Assembly: GCF_900089835.1 (NCBI RefSeq)
Contig: NZ_OANU01000025.1
Span: 1-64,000, forward strand
DNA length: 64,000 bases
Source of the DNA: Vibrio thalassae
GTDB taxonomy: Bacteria > Pseudomonadota > Gammaproteobacteria > Enterobacterales > Vibrionaceae
Direction of reading: 5' to 3'
Both the position numbers and the translations under genes were made by a program. Each line of letters starts with the position of its first letter. The first letter of the stretch is position 1. The notes beneath the pieces were generated by a model. That model was not told the origin of the DNA. It searched no databases and saw only the letters and a list, made by a program, of their open reading frames with translations. Positions 55,461 to 64,000 of the stretch are shown piece after piece.

Positions 55461-56077
55461 ATGAAGTTATATGAACAAGCGGCAACGGTAAGCTGCAAAC
55501 GACTGAACTTTTTTTGCGTGAGATTAACGCTCAGGGTTTTGAGCGTGTAGAAATCAATGTGCGTGAAGGAGACAACTTAAGTGACGACTATAAAGCGAAA
55601 AGCGCAAATGGAAAGGTACCGCTTCTTGAGCTTGACGATGGCACGTATTTAAGTGAAACCGTAGCCATTAGCCGCTACTTTGACGAAATACAGCCCAATA
55701 GCCTGAATTTATTCGGCGGCACTATCTTGGAACGTGCAAAAGTAGAAATGTGGAACCGTATCGTTGAAATAGACGGCATTCAAAATGCTTTTCAGGCGTT
55801 TCGTAACTCTACCGGACTTTATAAGGATCGAGAAAACTGCGTGGAAGCTTGGGGTGTGGAAGCTAAGCATCGAGTAGAACTGTTTTTACCTAAATTGGAT
55901 AAACAATTATCGGAATCTGAATACGTCGCAACAGAAAGTTACACTATTGCGGATATCAGTGCCTACATATTGGTCGTAGTGGCGATAAATGCGTTAAACA
56001 TTGAGGCGCTAGAGCCATACCCACATATAAAGCGCTGGTTTGACAGGGTGTCATCTCGTCCGGCGATGCAAGCTTAA
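55461..56077 (+). pseudogene. Glutathione S-transferase gene with a frameshift in a T tract
   Basis: The ATG at 55461 (MKLYEQAATVSCKRLNFF) opens the usual thioredoxin-fold start, with AGGG before it. The frame then runs into a seven-base T tract (55509-55515). After that tract the GST sequence continues only in another frame (LREINAQGFERVEINVREGDNL, through PNSLNLFGG and WFDRVSSRPAMQA). One extra T would restore a 205-residue protein. The remainder has a normal glutathione-site part (GKVPLLELDDGTYLSETVAI). It is either a real pseudogene, a length-variable tract, or a sequencing error in a homopolymer. Confidence 0.8.
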
Positions 56078-56086
56078 TAAAGACCA

Positions 56087-56121
56087 CTTGGCTTCTCTTA
56101 TGTCGAGAAAGGGAAGCCAAG
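56087..56121 (+). repeat. Hairpin after the GST gene
   Basis: CTTGGCTTC/GAAGCCAAG pairs over a 17-base loop ten bases after the GST stop; an inner TCTC/GAGA may extend it. No T run follows. Confidence 0.5.
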
Positions 56122-56204
56122 CATGTGGCTGGATTTGCGTTTGGATTTGAAAATTCTCGCAAACTCACTAGGTTTATAAGAAAGCTCGGATAGGAGACTT
56201 CTTA

Positions 56205-56897
56205 GTGAGTCGAAAGAAAATACTGATGGTAATCACCTCTCATGATCGTTTGGGGGACGGCAATGAAAAGACAGGTTTTTGGCTTGAAGAATTTGCCTCG
56301 CCTTATTACGTATTCAAAGCGGCAGGATTGCACATTACGTTATGCTCTCCCAAAGGAGGGCAACCTCCCATCGATCCTAAAAGTGCTCTGCCTGAGTTTC
56401 AGACTGAGGCCACGACAAAATTTAACCAAGATCCTGTCGCCCGTACTCACCTTGCGCAAACATTAAGACTCGTTGAGGTACAAGCTTCTGATTATGATGC
56501 GGTCTTTTATCCCGGAGGTCATGGGCCTCTTTGGGATCTAACTTGCGACCCTGACTCGGTATCGCTGATAGACGATTTTTTTGTCCAAGGAAAACCCGTG
56601 GGTGCGGTATGCCACGCTTCTGGTGTGTTGATCAACGTTGTTGGCGAGGATGAAGAGCCGATCGTCAACGGTAAACGAGTAACGGGATTTAGTAATAGTG
56701 AAGAACAAGCCGTGGGTTTAAGTGACGTGGTTCCTTATCTCGTCGAAGAAGAATTGACCAATCGTGGAGGACTTTATCGTAAAGCAGAAGATTGGAGTAG
56801 TCACATCGAAATCGATGGACAGCTCATTACCGGACAAAACCCAGCAAGTTCCTCCGCGGTAGCGCAAGCGCTAGTAGACTACCTAAATGCGAGGTAG
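56205..56897 (+). CDS. DJ-1/PfpI-family glutamine amidotransferase-like protein
   Basis: This 230-residue cytoplasmic protein has the GGHGPLWDL oxyanion region (about 104) and the nucleophile elbow GAVCHASGVL with a catalytic cysteine (about 137), as in class I GATase-like and Hsp31-type proteins. The GTG at 56205 follows TAGGAG. Such proteins act in carbonyl stress defence (glyoxalase III-type or deglycase activity). It lies beside a GST remnant, which fits a stress context. Confidence 0.85.
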   Translation: MSRKKILMVITSHDRLGDGNEKTGFWLEEFASPYYVFKAAGLHITLCSPKGGQPPIDPKSALPEFQTEATTKFNQDPVARTHLAQTLRLVEVQASDYDAVFYPGGHGPLWDLTCDPDSVSLIDDFFVQGKPVGAVCHASGVLINVVGEDEEPIVNGKRVTGFSNSEEQAVGLSDVVPYLVEEELTNRGGLYRKAEDWSSHIEIDGQLITGQNPASSSAVAQALVDYLNAR

Positions 56898-57075
56898 AAG
56901 GACAATCCAAATAATGTCGGTTTTTTATTGTAAGCAAGACACGCTACAAAGTGTGACGGTGGCGAGATTGTTTGTGTTGTTCTGGTTATATCTGACGTTT
57001 TATTGACAAAGCAAATAGTACAATAGAGTCAATTAGAGCAATCTATTTTCATTAATTACTCTAATGACACTTATA

Positions 57076-57648
57076 ATGACTACAAAAACCGAACGTGAAA
57101 AAATGCTTGCCGGTGAAGCCTATAAAGCGTGGGATGAAGAACTGGTTAAAGCGCGTCTGAATTGTCGAAAAACACTTAAGCTGCTCAATGACAGTATTCC
57201 TAATACCGACCAATGGAAACAAGCTCAAGAAGCACTCATTCCTAATCGAAGTGGAAATTTATATATCGAGCCACCATTTCGTTGTGATTATGGGGAGAAT
57301 ATCCACGTTGGAAATAACTTTTATGCCAACTTCAATTGCGTGATATTAGATGTCAATGTCGTTGAGATCGGTGATAACGTACTTTTTGCTCCTAATGTGC
57401 AGATATATACTGCGGGACATCCACTAGACGTGAAAGGACGTGTTGATGAGGAAGTTGAGTTCGGGTTGCCGATAAAGATCGGCCACAACGTTTGGCTAGG
57501 TGGTGGTGTGATAGTGTGTCCTGGTGTCACTATTGGTGATAATGCCGTTATCGGTGCGGGTAGCGTCGTCACCAAAGATATTCCTGCGAATAGCTTAGCG
57601 GTTGGTAATCCGTGTAGGGTTATTAAAGAAATCGATAATGGCCAATGA
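57076..57648 (+). CDS. Maltose/galactoside O-acetyltransferase (LbH hexapeptide)
   Basis: This 190-residue acetyltransferase has an N-terminal MAC domain (EREKMLAGEAYKAWDEEL) and hexapeptide repeats forming a left-handed beta helix (about 70-180: VEIGDNVLFAPNVQIYTAGHPLD, PIKIGHNVWLGGGVIVCPGVT). The catalytic His in AGHPLD is present. I chose the ATG at 57076 by comparison with E. coli Maa; an ATG four codons earlier is as likely, since neither has a clear ribosome-binding site. It acetylates a sugar with acetyl-CoA. Confidence 0.88.
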   Translation: MTTKTEREKMLAGEAYKAWDEELVKARLNCRKTLKLLNDSIPNTDQWKQAQEALIPNRSGNLYIEPPFRCDYGENIHVGNNFYANFNCVILDVNVVEIGDNVLFAPNVQIYTAGHPLDVKGRVDEEVEFGLPIKIGHNVWLGGGVIVCPGVTIGDNAVIGAGSVVTKDIPANSLAVGNPCRVIKEIDNGQ

Positions 57649-57720
57649 TTTGTTCAATAACTGCCGATTTCTGTTACTAAAGCAAGAATAAAATAAATCG
57701 AAAACAGCAACTTAACTTTG

Positions 57721-57758
57721 CGTCAAAAAATTGTTGAGTAGACAACGATTTTTTGACG
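57721..57758 (+). terminator. Terminator after the acetyltransferase
   Basis: CGTCAAAAAAT/ATTTTTTGACG, with an inner GTTG/CAAC pair, forms a long stem. TTTTGTTT follows on the plus strand. Confidence 0.75.
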
Positions 57759-57825
57759 TTTTGTTTGATGTCCATTACATAAAAATTTATTATAGCGGCG
57801 TTAGTTCTAAAAGTGTCTATTTGTA

Positions 57826-59463
57826 GTGGATTTGGCGTTGCAGTATTCAGATTTTGAGTTGTCATTGGGTTTGCTGGAAAAAGCGTTGGAAAGCGCATCT
57901 GCTGCTGTCCTAATTACAGACGCCAATGCACATATCCAATACGCGAATAAACAATTCTATAATCTTACCGGTTATTGTGAACAAGAAGTGATTGGTAAGA
58001 ATCCAAACTTTCTTCGTTCTGGCAAAACAACAGTGAAAACCTATCATGATATGTGGTCGAAACTTCTTTCGGGCCAGGATTGGTATGGTGAACTTATAAA
58101 TAGAAAAAAGAATGGCACGTTATTTGTCGAACAAGCGCACATTAGCCCGTTCGAATATCAAGGCCAGCATTTCTATATTGCGGTCAAACGAGACGTCACA
58201 TCTGAAAAGAACCTAACCGAAAAGCTAAGTGAGTTAGCCTATTTTGATGCACTTACTCGACTACCAAATAGGACTTCCTTTTTTGATCATCTTCAAGATT
58301 TTTTGGTTGAGCATCAAGATTCCACCGAACCTTATTCATTATTACTTATCGACTTAAATGAGTTTAAATCGATCAATGATAGTAAAGGGCATGATTACGG
58401 CGATCTGTTTTTACAAAACGTCGCTCGATGTTTTCGGGATGTCATTGCAGAACAGGGCGTTGTAGCCCGTTTAGGTGGAGATGAATTTGTTGTTTTGCTG
58501 CCCAATTGTGACGCCAATTTGGCTGAAAACATGGCTCAAAATTTACTAGATGCTATTGCTTATATTGAGATTGGAAACAAATCCGAGCGTGGTTCCGCTG
58601 CGGTAGGTATTACCACGAATAACAGCAAAAGGATTCCAACCAGTTTGCTTCTCAAACAAGCTGACCTCGCTATGTATAGAGCTAAGCAATGCCAAACTAT
58701 GTGGGTAAGTTACAACGAAGAGATGGGAACACAATGGGGACGAAAAAAAGCTCTAGCGCAGCGGCTAGCTGAGGCTATAGAGCTGCATAAACTTGAAGTG
58801 AGTTTTATGCCCGTCATCGATTTACACAAAAATGAAGTGGTGGCATACAAAAGTCGACTTGAATGGGTAGACCAAGTATTGGGCAATGTGGATCGATTTG
58901 AATTTATCCCTATTGCAGAAGAATCTCAATTAATTCGTAAACTCAATTTATTTACCATCGAGCAAGCCTGTAAATACGCCACGGTCGGGGTACTGAAAAC
59001 TGTAGCGGTGAAAGTCTCTTCAAAAAACTTCGGGCATGGTTTGTTCGTACAAGAAGTCATGGAGATCCTCCACCGTTCCAAATTGCCTCCTCAGTGTTTG
59101 GAGCTAGAAGTGTTTGAAGACATGCTATCCAAGAAGCGCTGTGTGGACGAGCTATACCAATTGGTTGAGTTTGGTTGTCAAATTACCGTTGCCGACTTTG
59201 GTATGGGGCATATTTCTATTTCTGAGTTACGTGCTTTACCAATCCAAAAGCTAAAAGTTGGGGCACAGTTAACCGAAGAAATTGCTCAAGATATCTCAGT
59301 AGAGCAGGTAGCAAAAGCCATTGTCGGCTTCGCGAATGTTTTAAATATTGAAACTATTGCTGAAGGGGTAACGACAGAAGAACAGCTTCAATCGTTAAAA
59401 GCGATAGGCTGTCATTTTGCTTCAGGACCATACATTTCATATCGTAGGCAACAAGGCAGTTAA
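57826..59463 (+). CDS. PAS-GGDEF protein with degenerate EAL domain
   Basis: This 545-residue protein has an N-terminal PAS/PAC sensor (about 20-135, with YANKQFYNLTGYCEQEVIGKN), a GGDEF domain (about 145-295) with LGGDEFVVLL intact, and an EAL-like C-terminus (about 310-540). In the EAL part the signature should read E-A-L-x-R-W but here AYKSRLEW lacks the catalytic glutamate, and DDFGTG is replaced by DFGMG. It should therefore make c-di-GMP rather than break it, with the EAL part perhaps binding. The start is uncertain: only a GTG at 57826 is open, with no clear ribosome-binding site. Confidence 0.85.
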   Translation: MDLALQYSDFELSLGLLEKALESASAAVLITDANAHIQYANKQFYNLTGYCEQEVIGKNPNFLRSGKTTVKTYHDMWSKLLSGQDWYGELINRKKNGTLFVEQAHISPFEYQGQHFYIAVKRDVTSEKNLTEKLSELAYFDALTRLPNRTSFFDHLQDFLVEHQDSTEPYSLLLIDLNEFKSINDSKGHDYGDLFLQNVARCFRDVIAEQGVVARLGGDEFVVLLPNCDANLAENMAQNLLDAIAYIEIGNKSERGSAAVGITTNNSKRIPTSLLLKQADLAMYRAKQCQTMWVSYNEEMGTQWGRKKALAQRLAEAIELHKLEVSFMPVIDLHKNEVVAYKSRLEWVDQVLGNVDRFEFIPIAEESQLIRKLNLFTIEQACKYATVGVLKTVAVKVSSKNFGHGLFVQEVMEILHRSKLPPQCLELEVFEDMLSKKRCVDELYQLVEFGCQITVADFGMGHISISELRALPIQKLKVGAQLTEEIAQDISVEQVAKAIVGFANVLNIETIAEGVTTEEQLQSLKAIGCHFASGPYISYRRQQGS

Positions 59464-59524
59464 TCCACTTATTTTCCTCATTTAATTCAATTTGTCACAG
59501 TTTGAAATCATTCACGAAAAACTA

Positions 59525-59540
59525 ATCGAAACGTTTCGAT
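59525..59540. promoter_or_regulatory. RbsR-type operator, copy 1
   Basis: ATCGAAACGTTTCGAT is a perfect 16-bp palindrome of LacI-family type, before rbsD. The same core recurs 83 bases later. The two sites probably bind RbsR and may form a loop. Confidence 0.8.
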
Positions 59541-59542
59541 AG

Positions 59543-59558
59543 TCCGATCTGGCTCACA
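59543..59558. promoter_or_regulatory. Possible CRP site between the RbsR operators
   Basis: TCCGA-N6-TCACA has a perfect right half and a 3/5 left half of the CRP consensus. It lies directly after operator 1, so catabolite activation of rbs is plausible. The match is weak. Confidence 0.4.
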
Positions 59559-59602
59559 CTTGCCTATTCAGTCCCTCGATCTTTTGACGCACTGCGTTAG
59601 GA

Positions 59603-59628
59603 TTGTCATCGAAACGTTTCGATGACAA
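59603..59628. promoter_or_regulatory. RbsR-type operator, copy 2 (26-bp palindrome)
   Basis: The 16-bp core ATCGAAACGTTTCGAT is extended to TTGTCATCGAAAC/GTTTCGATGACAA, perfect over 26 bp. It lies 65 bases before rbsD and may overlap the promoter. Confidence 0.82.
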
Positions 59629-59692
59629 AATTATCAAAAATATTTATCTAGCAATACAGTCTCGATAAAGCCGCATGAAGCAGGTATAAGAC

Positions 59693-60112
59693 ATGAAAAA
59701 AAGTGCTCTAATTAACTCTGAACTCTCCTTTTTAGTGTCCACATTAGGTCACACTGATGAAGTGACTATTTGTGATGCAGGGTTACCTATAGCAGACCAC
59801 GTGCAGCGCATCGATCTTGCGCTAACTCATGGCGTTCCCGCGTTCTTAGATACCGTGAAAGTGTATCTCGGGGAAGCACAAATTGAAGGCGTATTAATGG
59901 CTGAGGAATTCAAACGGGTTAGCCCAGAACTTCATAATGCTTTGATCGATATTATTGAAGAGGAAAAACAAGCGACAGGTAAAGCAATTTCAGTTGCATA
60001 CGTTTCACATGAAGAGTTCAAAGTAAGAACACACGAATCAAAAGCGGTAGTGAGAACAGGTGAATGTACGCCTTATGCTAACGTGATCTTTCAAGCGGGC
60101 GTCGTCTTTTAG
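59693..60112 (+). CDS. rbsD: D-ribose pyranase RbsD
   Basis: This 139-residue protein interconverts beta-pyran and beta-furan forms of D-ribose so that RbsK can use it. The start (LVSTLGHTDEVTICDAGLPI) and the C-terminal VRTGECTPYANVIF are typical; the catalytic histidine lies in GHTDE. It is first in rbsDACBK, behind two RbsR-type operators. Confidence 0.95.
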   Translation: MKKSALINSELSFLVSTLGHTDEVTICDAGLPIADHVQRIDLALTHGVPAFLDTVKVYLGEAQIEGVLMAEEFKRVSPELHNALIDIIEEEKQATGKAISVAYVSHEEFKVRTHESKAVVRTGECTPYANVIFQAGVVF

Positions 60113-60145
60113 CCCGGCAAAGCAAGACAGTACAGGACAACCAAC

Positions 60146-61651
60146 ATGCTGCAACCAATATTACAATTGAGCGATATTGAAAAAGCTTTCCCTGGCGTAA
60201 AAGCGCTGGATAAAGCCAGTTTGAATGTGTATCCAGGCAAGGTCATGGCTTTGCTAGGTGAGAATGGCGCTGGCAAATCGACAATGATGAAAGTGTTAAC
60301 TGGCATTTACTCCAAAGATTCAGGTGAGCTACGTTATCAGGGCGCTGAAACTTCGTTTCAGGGGCCACGAGACTCTCAGCAAGCGGGCATTAGCATTATC
60401 CATCAGGAATTAAACCTGATTCCCGAACTGACTATCGCAGAAAATATCTTTTTAGGTCGTGAGAAAACCAACGCGTTTGGGCGAATTTTGTGGATTGACA
60501 TGTACGCGGAAGCGGATCGCTTGTTGGCGCGCTTAAATGTAAAACACAGCTCAAAAACATTATTGGGTGAGCTGAGCCTCGGTGAGCAACAAATGGTGGA
60601 GATAGCCAAGGCACTATCATTTAAATCCAAAGTCATCATTATGGATGAGCCTACTGATGCCTTGACCGATACTGAAACAGAGTCACTATTTAGTGTGATC
60701 AACGAACTACGCGAGCAGGGCTGTGGCATCGTCTATATTTCCCATCGCTTAAAAGAGATCTTTGAGATTTGTGATGACATTACGGTGTTACGTGATGGTA
60801 AGTTTATCGGGCAACGCACGGTTGCTGAAACCGACGAAGATCTGCTTATCGAAATGATGGTGGGTCGTAAACTCGATGAACAATATCCGCGTATCGATGC
60901 CGTTCATGGCAAAACCAGCTTAGAGGTGAAAAACCTGTCAGGTCCTGGCGTCAATGATGTCAGCTTTACCTTAGATCAGGGAGAGATTCTTGGGATCTCT
61001 GGACTCATGGGAGCAGGGCGAACAGAGCTGATGAAAATTATCTATGGCGCTCGCAAACGTGAGTCTGGATCTGTGATTCTCAATGGCAAAACTATCAACC
61101 CAAGTAGTCCACAGGACGGCTTGGCCAATGGTATCGCGTATATCTCTGAAGACCGTAAAGGCGATGGGTTGGTGCTGGGTTTGTCTGTTAAAGAGAACAT
61201 GTCGCTTTGTGCCCTTGAACAGCTATCTAAAGGCGTTCAGATTCAACATAGCGAAGAAGTGATTGCGGTCGAGGATTTTATCAAACTGTTTAACATCAAG
61301 ACGCCGTCTCGTGATCAGATCATTGGTAACTTATCTGGTGGTAACCAGCAGAAGGTAGCTATTGCCAAAGGGCTGATGACCAAACCAAAAGTTCTGATTC
61401 TGGACGAACCCACCCGTGGCGTTGATGTTGGTGCAAAAAAAGAAATCTATCAGCTTATCAACAAATTTAAAGCAGATGGTATGAGCATCATTCTCGTATC
61501 ATCAGAAATGCCTGAAGTATTGGGTATGAGTGATCGCATTTTGGTTATGCATGAGGGGCACATAAGCGGAGAGTTTATGGCACACGAAGCAAATCAAGAA
61601 AAACTATTAGCATGCGCTGTCGGCAAAAATGTAAGTGAGGAAGCAGCATGA
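60146..61651 (+). CDS. rbsA: Ribose ABC transporter ATP-binding protein RbsA
   Basis: This 501-residue protein has two fused ABC domains. Visible are Walker [10 protein letters not shown], the signature LSLGEQQ and [10 protein letters not shown] in the first half, and LSGGNQQKV plus [14 protein letters not shown] in the second. The second half has a less canonical P-loop ([10 protein letters not shown]), as is usual for RbsA. It overlaps rbsC by four bases. Confidence 0.96.
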   Translation: MLQPILQLSDIEKAFPGVKALDKASLNVYPGKVMALLGENGAGKSTMMKVLTGIYSKDSGELRYQGAETSFQGPRDSQQAGISIIHQELNLIPELTIAENIFLGREKTNAFGRILWIDMYAEADRLLARLNVKHSSKTLLGELSLGEQQMVEIAKALSFKSKVIIMDEPTDALTDTETESLFSVINELREQGCGIVYISHRLKEIFEICDDITVLRDGKFIGQRTVAETDEDLLIEMMVGRKLDEQYPRIDAVHGKTSLEVKNLSGPGVNDVSFTLDQGEILGISGLMGAGRTELMKIIYGARKRESGSVILNGKTINPSSPQDGLANGIAYISEDRKGDGLVLGLSVKENMSLCALEQLSKGVQIQHSEEVIAVEDFIKLFNIKTPSRDQIIGNLSGGNQQKVAIAKGLMTKPKVLILDEPTRGVDVGAKKEIYQLINKFKADGMSIILVSSEMPEVLGMSDRILVMHEGHISGEFMAHEANQEKLLACAVGKNVSEEAA

Positions 61652-62628
61652 GCAATAAAACAATGAGTGTTGATACCGAAAAAAAGAAGCCTCTTTTTAA
61701 CAAAGAGTGGTTCATCGAGCAGAAGTCACTGATCGCTTTGATCTTCTTGATTGTTGTGGTGTCATTCCTTAACCCTAACTTTTTCACCGTAGACAATATT
61801 CTGAATATTCTACGTCAAACGTCTGTTAACGCTATTATCGCGGTTGGTATGACCTTGGTCATTTTGACTGCGGGCATTGACTTGAGTGTTGGCTCGGTAT
61901 TAGCACTTTGCGGTGCGTTTGCAGCGAGTTTGATTGCCATGGAAGTGCCGGTATTAATCGCCGTTCCTACTGCTTTACTTGCTGGTGCTGCATTGGGTGC
62001 GATCAGTGGCATCATTATCGCGAAAGGTAAGGTGCAAGCTTTTATAGCAACATTGGTAACGATGACCTTGTTACGCGGTGTCACTATGGTTTATACCGAT
62101 GGTCGTCCTATTTCAACGGGCTTTACGGATACCGCTGATGCGTTCGCATGGTTTGGTACAGGCTACGCTATGGGCATTCCGGTACCAGTCTGGATTATGG
62201 TAATTGTTTTTGCCGCAGCATGGTATCTACTTAACCATACACGATTTGGTCGTTATGTTTACGCACTAGGCGGCAATGAATCAGCGACACGTTTGTCTGG
62301 TATTAATGTCGACAAAGTAAAAATCGGTGTGTACGCCATCTGTGGTTTGTTAGCAGCACTAGCCGGTATCATAGTGACTTCCCGCTTATCATCAGCGCAA
62401 CCTACGGCAGGTATGGGCTATGAGTTAGATGCTATCGCTGCTGTTGTCCTTGGAGGCACTAGCTTGATGGGTGGTAAAGGTCGAATCATGGGAACCTTGA
62501 TTGGTGCTCTTATCATCGGCTTCCTTAACAATGCATTGAATTTATTAGATGTTTCCTCCTACTACCAAATGATTGCTAAAGCAGTGGTTATCCTGCTGGC
62601 AGTATTGGTAGACAACAAAAATAAGTAA
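61648..62628 (+). CDS. rbsC: Ribose ABC transporter permease RbsC
   Basis: This 326-residue inner-membrane permease has about ten helices. [38 protein letters not shown] and [22 protein letters not shown] are the family's conserved sections. The last stretch contains the EAA-like loop that contacts RbsA. Confidence 0.96.
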   Translation: MSNKTMSVDTEKKKPLFNKEWFIEQKSLIALIFLIVVVSFLNPNFFTVDNILNILRQTSVNAIIAVGMTLVILTAGIDLSVGSVLALCGAFAASLIAMEVPVLIAVPTALLAGAALGAISGIIIAKGKVQAFIATLVTMTLLRGVTMVYTDGRPISTGFTDTADAFAWFGTGYAMGIPVPVWIMVIVFAAAWYLLNHTRFGRYVYALGGNESATRLSGINVDKVKIGVYAICGLLAALAGIIVTSRLSSAQPTAGMGYELDAIAAVVLGGTSLMGGKGRIMGTLIGALIIGFLNNALNLLDVSSYYQMIAKAVVILLAVLVDNKNK

Positions 62629-62703
62629 TAACTCGTAGATACACTTTAACAATAACTGGCTCGACAATGAGTTGATCCAAACCCTACACAAAGGACTAAA
62701 ACG

Positions 62704-63582
62704 ATGAAAAAATTAGCAACTCTTATCTCTGCTGCGGTGCTTTCTGCTTCGATGTCTGCAGCGGCATCGGCACAAGATACGATGGCAATTGTAGTATCGA
62801 CACTTAACAATCCATTCTTTGTAACCATGAAAGAGGGCGCGGAGGCGAAAGCAAAAGATTTGGGTTATAACCTGATCGTTTTGGACTCTCAGAATGACCC
62901 AAGTAAAGAGCTGTCTAACATCGAAGATTTAACCGTTCGCGGCGTTAAAGCGATTCTGATCAATCCAACAGACTCGGATGCCGTATCTAATGCAATCCGC
63001 ATGGCGAACCGCTCTAATATCCCAGTACTCACTCTTGACCGTGGTGCAAGCCGTGGCGATGTGGTCAGCCATATTGCTTCTGACAACGTTGTGGGTGGTG
63101 AAATGGCGGGTCACTACATCATGGAAAAAGTCGGTGAGAAAGCAAAAGTCATCCAACTAGAGGGTATCGCGGGTACGTCGGCGGCTCGTGAGCGTGGTGA
63201 AGGCTTCATGACCGCAGCAAAGGGGTCTCAAATGGATTTATTAGCGAGTCAGCCTGCAGACTTCGACCGCACTAAAGGTTTGAACGTAATGGAAAACCTG
63301 CTAGCAGCGAACCCTGACGTTCAAGCGGTCTTTGCACAAAACGATGAAATGGCATTGGGCGCACTTCGCGCTGTTGAGGCCGCAGGTAAAGACGTAATGA
63401 TTGTCGGTTTTGACGGCACAGAGGACGGTATGGCTGCGGTCAAGCGTGGCAAACTGGCAGCAACAATCGCTCAACAGCCTGACATGATCGGTGCACTTGG
63501 TGTTGAAACTGCGGATAAATTGCTAAAAGGTGAAAAGGTCGAAGAGTACATCCCAGTTCCTCTCAAAGTGATCACTAACTAA
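62704..63582 (+). CDS. rbsB: Ribose-binding periplasmic protein RbsB
   Basis: This 292-residue protein has a signal peptide ([19 protein letters not shown]) and a periplasmic type I binding fold with [19 protein letters not shown] and [17 protein letters not shown]. It binds ribose and may also feed a chemoreceptor. A 75-base gap follows rbsC. A strong hairpin comes after its stop. Confidence 0.96.
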   Translation: MKKLATLISAAVLSASMSAAASAQDTMAIVVSTLNNPFFVTMKEGAEAKAKDLGYNLIVLDSQNDPSKELSNIEDLTVRGVKAILINPTDSDAVSNAIRMANRSNIPVLTLDRGASRGDVVSHIASDNVVGGEMAGHYIMEKVGEKAKVIQLEGIAGTSAARERGEGFMTAAKGSQMDLLASQPADFDRTKGLNVMENLLAANPDVQAVFAQNDEMALGALRAVEAAGKDVMIVGFDGTEDGMAAVKRGKLAATIAQQPDMIGALGVETADKLLKGEKVEEYIPVPLKVITN

Positions 63583-63619
63583 TTACTTTCCGAGTAGCAA
63601 TCTATCTACAAAAAGTAGT

Positions 63620-63649
63620 AAAGCTCTCCTTTTAGCAAAGGAGAGCTTT
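63620..63649 (+). repeat. Strong hairpin between rbsB and rbsK
   Basis: AAAGCTCTCCTTT/AAAGGAGAGCTTT is a perfect 13-bp stem with a four-base loop, 38 bases after rbsB. A TTT follows only in the stem itself, so termination is partial at best. This would give rbsB a stable, abundant transcript and leave rbsK lower. Confidence 0.8.
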
Positions 63650-63741
63650 AGATGGACAAGAACCACTTTTTTAGAGTTAGTTTCGGCTTGTCATTGAGAG
63701 GCAACCCCAAGTTAATTTATTCGAGTTAAAAGGAACAATAT

Positions 63742-64000
63742 ATGAATAAACTCATCGTATTGGGTAGTGTGAATGCAGATCATGTGCTGCAGGTTCCTTC
63801 TTTCCCTAGGCCCGGTGAAACCTTACACGGTATGAATTACCAAGTCATTCCCGGTGGTAAAGGGGCAAACCAAGCGGTAGCCGCGGCGCGCCTTGGTGGA
63901 GATACTGGCTTTATTGCCTGTGTAGGTGATGATGCGTTTGGCATTAACATTCGCGAAGCATTCAAAGCTGATGGCATTAATATCGAGGGTGTTCAGCTAG
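63742..64000 (+). CDS. rbsK: Ribokinase RbsK, cut by the window end
   Basis: The first 86 residues are seen, starting at an ATG preceded by AAAAGGAAC. The stretch PGETLHGMNYQVIPGGKGANQAVAAARLGG is the N-terminal PfkB signature, and FIACVGDDAFG follows. The gene continues past the window. It phosphorylates ribose at position 5. An rbsR gene probably follows it, which would match the two operators at the head of the operon. Confidence 0.95.
   Translation, partial: MNKLIVLGSVNADHVLQVPSFPRPGETLHGMNYQVIPGGKGANQAVAAARLGGDTGFIACVGDDAFGINIREAFKADGINIEGVQL

Noticed and set aside
1..64000. CRISPR arrays, insertion sequences, prophage genes, rRNA
   Set aside because: No regularly spaced repeats, transposase, phage structural gene or rRNA sequence was seen in reading the window.

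Overview
The window reads as a chromosome segment of a marine Vibrio, most likely chromosome II. The clearest markers are the cqsS/cqsA quorum-sensing pair, tandem tal-tkt beside a SorC-type regulator, a MoxR/Bat operon, several c-di-GMP proteins and a rbsDACBK operon. The species cannot be fixed from sequence reading alone. No rRNA, tRNA, insertion sequence, phage gene or CRISPR array was seen. Two genes are cut by the window: a possible 3' end at the left edge and rbsK at the right.

Layout. 0-3 kb: structured leader-like DNA, a hotdog thioesterase, and an EamA exporter divergent from an AraC regulator. 3-8 kb: a Lac/chitobiose-type PTS (IIB-IIC-IIA) with its own LacI regulator, a 38-bp perfect palindromic operator, a CRP-like site and a second orphan IIC, but no hydrolase. 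8-10.5 kb: an EamA exporter remnant, a MerR regulator and two tandem sensor-only CSS-domain proteins. 10.5-20 kb: transporters (EamA, NSS, LysE), an exonuclease, a chemoreceptor, an amino-acid racemase, a 5'-truncated GGDEF gene and a lipoprotein. 20-25.6 kb: tkt, tal, SorC and LysR regulators. 25.8-30 kb: sulfurtransferase, moeB-moeA divergent from folE. 30-33.3 kb: cqsS and cqsA, convergent around a shared terminator. 33.5-38.5 kb: TDT carrier, clcA, a candidate small RNA, and a G3E GTPase with an AraC regulator. 38.7-45.4 kb: a TPR relic, then a six-gene MoxR-DUF58-DUF4381-VWA-VWA/TPR-BatD operon. 45.4-48.5 kb: two LysR regulators and a hemerythrin-GGDEF protein. 48.7-53.9 kb: a PafA-like phosphatase and a cysteine-free FGE-like lipoprotein, divergent from an anaerobic sulfatase-maturase-like radical SAM enzyme and a HEAT/TPR protein. 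54-59.5 kb: gltS, a frameshifted glutathione S-transferase, a DJ-1/PfpI protein, a sugar acetyltransferase and a PAS-GGDEF protein with a degenerate EAL domain. 59.5-64 kb: two RbsR-type operators and rbsDACBK.

Themes. Signalling is heavy: CAI-1 quorum sensing plus two full and one broken GGDEF genes and two orphan CSS sensors that could feed c-di-GMP control. Sugar uptake (PTS, ribose) links to the pentose-phosphate pair tal-tkt. Decay is visible at several places: the EamA, GGDEF and TPR fragments and the GST frameshift. The least explained modules are the paired CSS sensors, the phosphatase/FGE-like/radical-SAM cluster, and the candidate small RNA near 36.3 kb.
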